From: Nocardia sp. NBC_01329
Lineage (GTDB): Bacteria; Actinomycetota; Actinomycetes; Mycobacteriales; Mycobacteriaceae
Assembly: GCF_035956715.1 (NCBI RefSeq)
Contig: NZ_CP108381.1
Coordinates: 4,930,001-4,994,000 of the forward strand
Direction of reading: 5' to 3'
Length of the DNA: 64,000 nucleotides
A program made the position numbers and the translations under genes. Of the stretch, positions 26,617 to 34,507 are shown in pieces (the stretch's first letter is position 1; every line of letters starts with the position of its first letter). The notes under the pieces are model-generated. The model was given only the letters and a program-made list of their open reading frames with translations, was not told the origin of the DNA and ran no database searches.

Positions 26617-27749
26617 GCGGGAGCCCCCGGCTTATCGGCGCCGCCGGTACGCCCGGTGATGGACAGGAACACATCGTCGAGCGAAGGTCGGCGCAGCGCG
26701 ATATCGGCCAGCGCGATATCGGCGGCATCCAAGCGCCGCAAAGCCTCGGTCAGGGTCGCGGCGCCGTCCGGGGCCGGAATGGACAGTCGCTCGGAACCGC
26801 CCAGGTCGATCGCGTGGGCGGGCGGAACCAGATCCCCCAGCGCGGCGGCGGCCCGGCCCAGCTGGGTCGGATCCAGCGGCACGACTTCGCAGTAACTGCC
26901 GCCGGTCTTCTCCTTGAGTTCGTCGGCGGTGCCCTCGGCGATCACCGTGCCCTTGTCGATCACGATGATGTTGTCGGACAACACATCGGCTTCTTCGAGG
27001 TACTGGGTGGTGAGCAGCACGGTGATGCCCTGCTCTTTCAACGCACTCACCAGATCCCATACGCCCTGGCGGCTGCGGGGGTCGAGACCGGTGGTCGGTT
27101 CGTCGAGGAACACCACCTCCGGCCGGACCACCAGACCACAGGCGATATCCACCCGCCGCCGCATACCGCCGGAATACTGCCGGACCGGACGCCGGCCGGA
27201 GGCCACGAGGTCGAATTCGGCGAGCAGCGTATCCGCCCGTCCGCGGGCCGCCGATTTGCCCAGACCCATCAGCCGGCCGAAGAGTTCCAGGTTCTCCCGG
27301 CCCGAGAGATTCTCGTCGAGGGCGGCGTACTGACCGGTCATCATGATCGACCGGCGCACCCCGGCCGGATCCTTGCGAATATCGTGACCGGCCACGACGG
27401 CGTTTCCCGAATCGGGCCGCAACAGAGTGGAGAGGACCTTCACGCCGGTGGTCTTGCCCGCGCCGTTGGGTCCGAGGATTCCGAGCACGGTGCCGCGGGC
27501 GGCCGAGAAACTCACCCCGCGCAGGGCGTGCACGTCACCGAACGATTTGGTGATGTTTTCGACCAGCACCGCGTCGGTGGAAGCGGTACCGGCGGCACCG
27601 GAGCCGTTGGTGAGGGCGAACCCGGGAGCCCCCGGTGCGCCGCCGGTCCCGGATTTCGATATGTCCCGGCCGGGCGGGCGGGAATCCACCGAACGAATCG
27701 GCGGGGCATTCTCGCCGGCGGTTGTTCCAGCTTCGTTCGAACTCGGCAT
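26613..27749 (-). CDS. ABC exporter ATPase (DrrA-like)
   Basis: 378 residues from the ATG at 27749, preceded by GGAGA; longer readings extend into non-conserved DNA. Walker A GPNGAGKTT, ABC signature YSGGMRRR, Walker B VVFLDEPTTGLD and the switch region LLTTQYLEEAD are intact. The C-terminal domain is DrrA-like. The first 60 residues are a Pro/Gly/Ala-rich extension not needed for the ATPase fold. It drives the two permeases encoded next. Confidence 0.93.
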   Translation of the reverse strand: MPSSNEAGTTAGENAPPIRSVDSRPPGRDISKSGTGGAPGAPGFALTNGSGAAGTASTDAVLVENITKSFGDVHALRGVSFSAARGTVLGILGPNGAGKTTGVKVLSTLLRPDSGNAVVAGHDIRKDPAGVRRSIMMTGQYAALDENLSGRENLELFGRLMGLGKSAARGRADTLLAEFDLVASGRRPVRQYSGGMRRRVDIACGLVVRPEVVFLDEPTTGLDPRSRQGVWDLVSALKEQGITVLLTTQYLEEADVLSDNIIVIDKGTVIAEGTADELKEKTGGSYCEVVPLDPTQLGRAAAALGDLVPPAHAIDLGGSERLSIPAPDGAATLTEALRRLDAADIALADIALRRPSLDDVFLSITGRTGGADKPGAPA

Positions 27750-28004
27750 CAACTCTCCACTATCGGCCTGATGGGCTGCGGGGTGACCGGCGCACAGGTA
27801 TCCCCCTGAATGATCCCTGGCGCCGGGCGCGATGTTACCGATTCGGAGACGGGGCGCCATTTCCCCGGGCGGGGTCGAACCAATTGTGCCTTTGCTCACA
27901 GCAGCGCTGTGGTCGGTCATCCACCCTGGTCGGCGGTGCAAGGACAGTCGAGGGGCAGTACCGGCACCTTGTCGGCGCTACCGCACCACCATAATCTGAT
28001 TTTC

Positions 28005-29522
28005 ATGGCCGATACCGCGCAGCCCGAGGTGGCGGCGCGTTCGGGAGGATCCGGCCGACCGAGCGTGCTCACATCCCACGACCCCCGGACCGGTGAGGTC
28101 GTGGGCAGTTATCCCGTCGCCGGACCCAGCGATCTGGAACGCGCGGTCCACACCGCGCGAACGGTCGAGAACTGGTGGTCGACCGCGGGTTTCGGAACCC
28201 GCAGACGGCTTCTGCTGGAGTGGAAACGCGTGATAGCGCGCCGCTCCGCGCAATTGGTGGAGATCCTGCGCGAGGAGACCGGTAAACCCGAGGCCGAGGC
28301 CGCGATCGAGGTCATGCTCGCCGTGGAGAACCTGGACTGGGCGGCCCGCAACGCGGACCGGGCGCTGGGCAGGCGTCCACTGGCCTCCAACTGGCTGACC
28401 CGTAATCAGCGGGCCTCGGTCGGCTATCTGCCGTTGGGGGTGATCGGCGTGCTGGGCCCCTGGCAGAACCCGGTTTTCACGCCGATGGGTTCGATCGCCT
28501 ACGCCATGGCCGCGGGTAACACGGTGGTTTTCAAACCGCACGAGGTGACCAGCGGTACCGGACTGTGGCTGGCCGACACCTGGCACGAGGTCATCCCGGA
28601 CCGGCCCGTCCTCGCGGCGGTCACCGGCGACGATTCCACCGCGGCCGCGCTGTGCCGGTCCGGCGTCGACAAAATCGCCTACGCGGGGCCGGAAGCCGAA
28701 GGCCGCGAGGTGATCTCGCTGTGTGCTCAGACCATGACCCCCGTGGTGGTCGAGAACTCCGGTAAGGGCGCGATGATCGTGCACGTCGACGCGAAACTCG
28801 ACGACGCCGCGGATGCCGCGGTGTTCGGGTCGATGGCCAACGCGGGCCAGAACGCGACCGGCGTCCAGCGGGCCTATGTCGCGGCCTCGGTCTACGAGCA
28901 GTTCCTCGGCCTGGTGGTCGACCGGGCACGCGCACTCAAACCCGGCGCGGACCGGCGCTCGTCCTACGGGCCGATGATCCTGGAATCACAGACCGAGGTG
29001 GTGCGCAAACAGGTCCGTGACGCCCTGGCGCGCGGCGGGCGCGCGGTGGTCGGCGGACTGGATTCGATTCGCGAACCGTATATCGAGCCGATCGTGCTGG
29101 TCGATGTGCCGGAAGAGAGTATCGCCATCACCGAGGAGGGCATCGGTCCGGTCCTGATCGTGAACAAGGTGCGCGATCTCGACGACGCGGTGACCCGGAT
29201 CAACGACGCCGGGCGCGGTATCGCGGTATCGGTGTTCACCCGCGATATCGCCGAGGTCGAGGTCTATGCCGAACGGCTGCGGGCCGGGGTGGTCACCGTC
29301 AATACGGCCACCACCTACGCCAGCATCCCGGCCCTGCCGTTCGGCGGGATCGGCGAATACGGTCAGGGACACAGCCACGGCATACACGGTCTACGCGAAT
29401 TCAGCCGGACCCTGTCGATCGCGCGCAACCGTTACGGGGAACCGCTGGGCCTGTCCAGCTTCAACCGGAACGGCCGCCGACTCCGCCTGGCACGCACGGT
29501 GTTCCGATTCCGGCACGGCTGA
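28005..29522 (+). CDS. Aldehyde dehydrogenase homologue lacking the catalytic Cys
   Basis: 505 residues with the aldehyde dehydrogenase fold: LGPWQNPVFTPMGSIAYAMAAGNTVVFKP for NAD binding, general-base Glu250 in VVENSGK, and the C-terminal SIPALPFGGIGEYGQG. The nucleophile motif reads NAGQNATGVQR, so Ala284 stands where Cys is expected. The Glu-to-Cys spacing of 34 residues in the family matches 250 to 284 exactly. The protein should not oxidise aldehydes by the normal thiohemiacetal route. The start ATG was chosen for its match to the family N-terminus. The 255 bp before it show no clear motif. Confidence 0.88.
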   Translation: MADTAQPEVAARSGGSGRPSVLTSHDPRTGEVVGSYPVAGPSDLERAVHTARTVENWWSTAGFGTRRRLLLEWKRVIARRSAQLVEILREETGKPEAEAAIEVMLAVENLDWAARNADRALGRRPLASNWLTRNQRASVGYLPLGVIGVLGPWQNPVFTPMGSIAYAMAAGNTVVFKPHEVTSGTGLWLADTWHEVIPDRPVLAAVTGDDSTAAALCRSGVDKIAYAGPEAEGREVISLCAQTMTPVVVENSGKGAMIVHVDAKLDDAADAAVFGSMANAGQNATGVQRAYVAASVYEQFLGLVVDRARALKPGADRRSSYGPMILESQTEVVRKQVRDALARGGRAVVGGLDSIREPYIEPIVLVDVPEESIAITEEGIGPVLIVNKVRDLDDAVTRINDAGRGIAVSVFTRDIAEVEVYAERLRAGVVTVNTATTYASIPALPFGGIGEYGQGHSHGIHGLREFSRTLSIARNRYGEPLGLSSFNRNGRRLRLARTVFRFRHG

Positions 29523-29678
29523 ACGCGACCCCCGGATTCCTCGTCGCCGGACCGGTTCGGTGTTATCGGTCCGGATCTCCGGCGAGCCGCGCGAGCTCTT
29601 CCCATGCCGATGAGGTGATGCCGATCGAGCCGGTGACCAGACTCGGCGGCAGCGCTGGGGTCGGTGCGGTAGTGCCGG

Positions 29679-30914
29679 TCAGACGTTCGAAGATCCGAGC
29701 AGCACGGCCATCATGAGGGCGTGCACCCGGGCCATGTGCCGAGGCCGGGAGTCGAAGCGGATCAACCGGCCCACATCGATGACCTGGCCGATCGCCGAAT
29801 GCACCCGGAAGCGGGCCTCGATCTGGTCACAGTCGAGCAGGTTGGCCCATTCGTGTACGTTCTGCCGCTGGATCGCACGGAGTTTGTGCTGTTCGGCCGG
29901 GGGCAGATTCGGGAATTCCGCGTAGTACACCGGCATGATCTCCGGCATGGTGAAGCTGAGCCGGACGTAACGGTCGGCGATCTTGTCGACCGCGTCGGCG
30001 CGCCCGCTCGCCTCGGCCAGCGCCTCGGTGATAGCGAACGCCAGCCGGTCGCCGGTGCGGTGGAAAGCGGCGGCCAGCAGGTCGGATTTGCTGCTGAAGT
30101 ACCGGTAGACGCTGGAGGCATTGATCCCGACGGCCGCCCCGATCTCCTCGATACTGGCCTCGTGGTAGCCCCGGCGGCCGAAGATCCGGATCGCCTCGGT
30201 GAGCAGCTGTTCACGTTTGGAGGTCACCGGCAGCCCGCGCGCGACATTGTTCGGTTCATCGGTCCCGGGTGCGGGCGGCAGCTCGGCGCGCAGGATCGAC
30301 CAGGCCATATCGCGTAGCAGTGGAAGAAGTTTGGCGCTGGACAGTGCGGTGCGATGTGCCGAGATACTGCCGATCACACTCAGCACGGCGGCAGCCAGCA
30401 GAGCGATGTCCTCGGGCGGAGCGCCGGGGCGCAGTTCTTCGATCGGCGCGGCGAAGGTGCTGTTGATCTCGTTGTACAGAGTGCGGATCCGGGCGCGATC
30501 GGGCTGCTCGAGATAGCGACCCTCCCACCGGTACAGACCGGCCTCGCGCCGGATCTCGATGGTGTGCTCGGCGACGGCCCGGATGAGGGCGTCGAGGCGG
30601 TCGTCCGGACTCGCCCCGGGCTCGTCCGCGGCGCGCGCGGCTTCGAGCAGCTGCCGCGCGCCTTCCTCTGCCGCGGCGACCAACAGGGCGTACTTGTTGG
30701 CGAAATGGCGGTACAGTGCGGGACCCGAGATCCCGACCTCGGCGGCGATCTCGTCCACGCCGACCGGATAGTAGCCACGTTCGCTGAAAGCCCGGGCCGC
30801 GGCACGCATGATCTGCACCTTGCGGTCCTTGGGGCGGCGCCGCCCGCCCTGGCCGTTGCCACGGTCGGCCGGACGCACGCGCACCGGGTCCACCCGGCTG
30901 CTATCCGCGACCAT
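29679..30914 (-). CDS. Tandem TetR-type regulator with two HTH domains
   Basis: 411 residues containing two TetR units. The first helix-turn-helix region is near 33-80 (IMRAAARAFSERGYY, EVGISGPALYRHFANK). The second is near 225-275 (LLTEAIRIFGRRGYHEASIEEIG, INASSVYRYFSSK). Each is followed by its own all-helical ligand-binding region. The ATG follows GGAGAAGGC. It is transcribed away from the crotonase gene across a 133-bp gap with repeated GTTAACC motifs, which makes it the likely regulator of that gene and itself. The ligand is probably an acyl-CoA (inference). Confidence 0.88.
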   Translation of the reverse strand: MVADSSRVDPVRVRPADRGNGQGGRRRPKDRKVQIMRAAARAFSERGYYPVGVDEIAAEVGISGPALYRHFANKYALLVAAAEEGARQLLEAARAADEPGASPDDRLDALIRAVAEHTIEIRREAGLYRWEGRYLEQPDRARIRTLYNEINSTFAAPIEELRPGAPPEDIALLAAAVLSVIGSISAHRTALSSAKLLPLLRDMAWSILRAELPPAPGTDEPNNVARGLPVTSKREQLLTEAIRIFGRRGYHEASIEEIGAAVGINASSVYRYFSSKSDLLAAAFHRTGDRLAFAITEALAEASGRADAVDKIADRYVRLSFTMPEIMPVYYAEFPNLPPAEQHKLRAIQRQNVHEWANLLDCDQIEARFRVHSAIGQVIDVGRLIRFDSRPRHMARVHALMMAVLLGSSNV

Positions 30915-30972
30915 GCCTTCTCCGTTCCGTCGGCGGCGCCGCCAGTGTTGACAGCGCCCGACAAGTCAACCT

Positions 30973-31009
30973 AAGTTAACCACAATTCGCAACGTTAACC
31001 GCTATTCGC
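30973..31009. promoter_or_regulatory. Direct-repeat operator candidate between TetR and crotonase genes
   Basis: Two 18-nt copies, AAGTTAACCACAATTCGC and ACGTTAACCGCTATTCGC, match at 15 of 18 positions with a period of 19 bp. Each holds a GTTAAC palindrome. They sit in the divergent promoter region. Two sites suit a regulator with two DNA-binding domains, but binding is unproven. Confidence 0.5.
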
Positions 31010-31047
31010 CACCCGGTTGGCACCGGACCGCACCCGATGGAGCGCGC

Positions 31048-31881
31048 ATGGTCGACACAGATTCCCCCATACCTTCCCCCGCACCTCCCCCCGCAACACA
31101 GCCGACCGGTTTCTCCGCCGTGCAGGACGGCCGGGTACTGCGGGTCACCCTCACCAAGCCCGAACGCAAGAACGCGCTCGACTACGACTCCCTGGTGGCG
31201 TTGGGCGATACCTTCCTCGCCGCGGCAGCGGACAAAGCCGTGCGGGTGGTCGTGCTCACCGGTGCGGGTGGCGATTTCTGCACCGGCGCCGACCTCGCGG
31301 CCGGCGCCGAGGAAGGTGCCCGCGGTATCACCCCCGACCAGGTGATGGATGCCGCGAACCGGCTCGTCCGCGCCATCGTGGACCTCCCGATACCGGTGAT
31401 CGTCCGACTACGCGGCGCGACCGCCGGGGTGGGTGTCGGTATCGCGCTGGCCGCCGATCTGGTCTACGCCGAAGCCGACTCCTACCTGCTGCTGGCCTTC
31501 ATCAATATCGGCCTGATGCCCGACGGCGGAGCCGCCGCCCTGGTCGCCGCGGCGGCCGGTCGCCCGCTGGCGGCTCGGATGGCGCTGCTCGGTGAACGCC
31601 TGCCCGCCCCCGCGGCGCATGCCGAGGGGCTGTTCACCGAGGTCCTGGCGAACACAGCGGAACTGGATGCCGCTGTCGAGGCCGCCGCCGAGAAGATCTC
31701 GCACGGTCCACGCCGCGCCCTCGAACTCACCAAGAAGGCGCTCAACCGGGCCACCCTGGCCGCGCTGGACTCGGCGCTGGCCGACGAGAAGGCCGGACAG
31801 GTCGAGCTGCTGCAATCCCCCGACTTCTTCGAGGGCGCCGGCGCCATGCTCGGCAAACGCAAAGCGGTCTTCACGGAATAG
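31048..31881 (+). CDS. Enoyl-CoA hydratase/isomerase (crotonase family)
   Basis: 277 residues. The oxyanion-hole segments are GAGGDFCTGADLA and LRGATAGVGVGIALAADLVYA. The active-site region is FINIGLMPDGGAA, with Asp rather than Glu, a variant common in enoyl-CoA isomerase-like members. A Pro-rich stretch precedes the domain. Likely role: one step of fatty-acyl or aromatic acyl-CoA breakdown, under the divergent TetR regulator. Confidence 0.88.
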   Translation: MVDTDSPIPSPAPPPATQPTGFSAVQDGRVLRVTLTKPERKNALDYDSLVALGDTFLAAAADKAVRVVVLTGAGGDFCTGADLAAGAEEGARGITPDQVMDAANRLVRAIVDLPIPVIVRLRGATAGVGVGIALAADLVYAEADSYLLLAFINIGLMPDGGAAALVAAAAGRPLAARMALLGERLPAPAAHAEGLFTEVLANTAELDAAVEAAAEKISHGPRRALELTKKALNRATLAALDSALADEKAGQVELLQSPDFFEGAGAMLGKRKAVFTE

Positions 31882-31973
31882 CGGCGCACATCGGCACCCT
31901 GCCGAGCAAGCACTAGCGGAGTTGCACGGGAACCATTCGGCCCGAATGATCATCGGGTCGAAAGGTTTCGCCG

Positions 31974-33095
31974 ATGACGCAGGTACTCAGCCGCCGCGCA
32001 CTCAACCGCGCCACCCTGGAGCGCCAGTTGCTGCTGCGCCGCAGCGAACTATCCGTCGCCGCCGCGGTGGAACATCTGGTCGGGCTCCAGGCGCAGACCC
32101 CGCACAGCTGGTACGTGGGCCTGTGGTCACGCCTGGCCGGATTCGTGCCCGGTCGGGCGGCCGATCTGCTGACTGATCGCACCCTGGTCCGGATCGCCCT
32201 CATGCGTTCGACGATCCATCTGGTGACCCCGCGTGACGCCCGCGCACTACGGCCCCTGATCCAGCCGGTGCTCGATCGCGACCTGTATCGCAACCACACA
32301 CACGGCAAACCCGTCGCGGGCATCGAGATGGCGAAGTTGGTCGCCGACGGGATCGAACTGCTCGCGCCCCGACCGTTGACCAACAGACAACTCGGCGAAC
32401 AGCTGGGTCTGCGCTGGCCGGGCCGCGCCACCGCCTCACTGGTCTACGCCATCCGCAACCAGGCGCCGCTGGTCCAGGTGCCCCCACGCGGAGTCTGGGG
32501 CCGCAGCGGGCCCATAGCCCACACAACCCTGGATGCGTGGCTCAGGCCCGCCGACGCCGCTCCTGCGTCGCTCGAGCGGCTGATCCTGCGTTACCTGTCG
32601 GCCTTCGGACCGGCCGAGGTGAAAGACGTGCAGATGTGGTCGGGACTGACACGGCTGCGTGAGATCGTCGAGCCGATGCGGCCGGACCTGAGGGTCTTCA
32701 CCGACGAGGACGGGCGGGAACTGTTCGATCTGCCCGACGCCCCACGCCCCGACCCCGACACACCGGCTCCGCCCCGGTTCCTCTACGACTTCGACAACCT
32801 CCTGCTCTCGCACGCGGACCGCAGCCGGGTGATCACCGAGGCACACGGCAGACAGGGCTATCGCACCCAGCGGCCGGCGCCGCAGATCCTGCTCGTCGAC
32901 GGGTTCACCGCGGGCGACTGGACCGTCGACCGGACCGGCGCGTCGGTGACGATCACCGTGCGCCCCTACGATCGGCCGCTGTCTGCGGGCGATACCGAAG
33001 CGGTGGCCGCGGAAGCGAGCGCACTGCTCGGTGTCATCGCCCCCGGCGCCGAGAGCGCCGATATCGTCTTCGCCCCGCCCGGTCGCGGCATCTGA
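31974..33095 (+). CDS. HTH_42 / AlkZ-like winged-helix protein (putative DNA glycosylase)
   Basis: 373 residues of the winged-helix HTH_42 family (DUF1006), which includes the interstrand-crosslink glycosylases AlkZ and YcaQ. The catalytic QxQ/QxD motif of those enzymes corresponds to LQAQTPHSWYVGLW near residue 36. The family segments LMRSTIHLVTPRDA and FLYDFDNLLLSHADR are present. In Streptomyces, AlkZ protects a producer from its own DNA-alkylating product. No such pathway is evident here, so a general repair role is as likely. It starts 92 bp after the crotonase. Confidence 0.82.
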   Translation: MTQVLSRRALNRATLERQLLLRRSELSVAAAVEHLVGLQAQTPHSWYVGLWSRLAGFVPGRAADLLTDRTLVRIALMRSTIHLVTPRDARALRPLIQPVLDRDLYRNHTHGKPVAGIEMAKLVADGIELLAPRPLTNRQLGEQLGLRWPGRATASLVYAIRNQAPLVQVPPRGVWGRSGPIAHTTLDAWLRPADAAPASLERLILRYLSAFGPAEVKDVQMWSGLTRLREIVEPMRPDLRVFTDEDGRELFDLPDAPRPDPDTPAPPRFLYDFDNLLLSHADRSRVITEAHGRQGYRTQRPAPQILLVDGFTAGDWTVDRTGASVTITVRPYDRPLSAGDTEAVAAEASALLGVIAPGAESADIVFAPPGRGI

Positions 33096-33114
33096 TACAG
33101 CGGGTTACGAAAAC

Positions 33115-33153
33115 GCCCGTGCCGGGGCGGCACGCGGCCGCCCCGGCACGGGC
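33115..33153. terminator. Bidirectional terminator hairpin
   Basis: A perfect 16-bp stem (GCCCGTGCCGGGGCGG and its complement) around a 7-nt loop lies between the convergent HTH_42 and mycolyltransferase genes, ending 17 bp from the latter. It can serve both strands. Confidence 0.8.
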
Positions 33154-33170
33154 ATGAGAGCGGGCGGGAA

Positions 33171-34241
33171 CTAGATGCCCAGGCCACCGGCCAGAACCGG
33201 CCAGGAAGCCCTGAACTCGTCTTCCCAGTAGCCCCACGAGTGGGTGCCCGAATCGCGGAAGTTGAAGGTGGCCGGGATCCCGAGGGAATCCAGCCGGGTC
33301 TGCAGGTTGTGGGTGCAGTAGTTGGTGCCCGCCTCGATGACACCGCCGACCAGGATCTGGTTGGCGAGGCCGTAGGCGCCGGGCAGCGTATGCGGGCCGT
33401 TCAGGGTGTCCCAGCGGCCGGGCAGACCGTTACCGGTGGAGACGTAGAGACCGAGCCCACGCAGCCCCTCGGCATTGACGAACGGATCGTTCTCGACCCA
33501 CTCCGGCGAGCCTTCCGGGCCCCACATGTTGTCGGTGTTGCCGCCACCCCACGTGTTGACGGTGAGCTTCACGAACTCCGAACCGACCGGGTCGCTGGTC
33601 TGGGCGCAACCGCTGTAGGCGGCGGCCGCCTTGTAGAGACCGGGCTTGGCGATCGGCAGGGCCAGCACCGTGGTGCCCGAGGTCGACAGACCGGCGATGG
33701 CGTTCACGCCGTTGGTGCCCAGCGCGCCGTCGACCAGCGGCGGAAGCTCTTCGGTGAAGAAGGTCTTCCACTTGTTGCGGCCCAGAGCCGGGTCGTCCTT
33801 GATCCAGTCGGTGTAGTAGCTCCAGGAGCCGCCGACCGGCTGGATGACATTGACGTTCTTGTCGGAGAGGAATTCGAGCGTGTTGGTCTGGGCCTGCCAG
33901 GAGGCCGAATCCTCGCCGCCACCCGCGCCGTTGAGCAGGTAGAGGGTGGGGCGGGGCTCGGAAGCATCGGCGGGGCGCTGGACGTCGACGACGATGTCCT
34001 TGTCCATGGCCACCGAGTAGACGTAGAGACGCAGACTGCGATCGTCCTTGTACTCGGCCTTGACGATGCGTGACCCGTCGGGCGCGGTGGGGTCGGCCAG
34101 CAGGGTTTTGGATTCGATGATCGGGTCGGCCGCGGCGGCGCTACCGCCGCCGAGACCCGTCATCACACCGGTCAGCACTGCTGTGGCCGCGACCATCGCC
34201 GCAGCGCGCTTACCGCCGCGCCGGGTGAGTCGACGTATCAA
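33171..34241 (-). CDS. Antigen-85-type mycolyltransferase / secreted esterase
   Basis: 356 residues from TTG at 34241 (MIRRLTRRGG), which has GAAGG upstream and gives a normal signal peptide: RRGGKRAAA, then a hydrophobic stretch ending SAAAADP. A TTG 54 nt earlier is possible. The alpha/beta-hydrolase nucleophile is in AGLSTSGTTVLALP, the oxyanion region is YLLNGAGGGEDSASWQ, and the His is in SGTHSWGYWEDEFRA. These enzymes transfer mycolic acids to trehalose and arabinogalactan in the envelope. It lies downstream of the NRPS-like giants on the same strand, after a 266-bp gap. Confidence 0.92.
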   Translation of the reverse strand: MIRRLTRRGGKRAAAMVAATAVLTGVMTGLGGGSAAAADPIIESKTLLADPTAPDGSRIVKAEYKDDRSLRLYVYSVAMDKDIVVDVQRPADASEPRPTLYLLNGAGGGEDSASWQAQTNTLEFLSDKNVNVIQPVGGSWSYYTDWIKDDPALGRNKWKTFFTEELPPLVDGALGTNGVNAIAGLSTSGTTVLALPIAKPGLYKAAAAYSGCAQTSDPVGSEFVKLTVNTWGGGNTDNMWGPEGSPEWVENDPFVNAEGLRGLGLYVSTGNGLPGRWDTLNGPHTLPGAYGLANQILVGGVIEAGTNYCTHNLQTRLDSLGIPATFNFRDSGTHSWGYWEDEFRASWPVLAGGLGI

Positions 34242-34507
34242 TTTCGCACCTTCGCTTCGTCTCGAATTATTATTCGGGCTCTTTCCGCGCCGCAATTACC
34301 GGCTCCAGGACCTGAACGCCTCACAGTAACGGGACAGCTGTCGGCCACCCCGGGAGTTCTGTACCTGTAGTCGTACTTTGCGGACATATCGTTACCGTAG
34401 CGTTGCCCGAACATCTCGTTCCGGTCGAGCGGATCGTGGCGACTCGATCGCGGCGACTCGATACGAACGCGCGCCCGCTCGGTGACTCGGAGTACTCCGG
34501 GCCGCGG

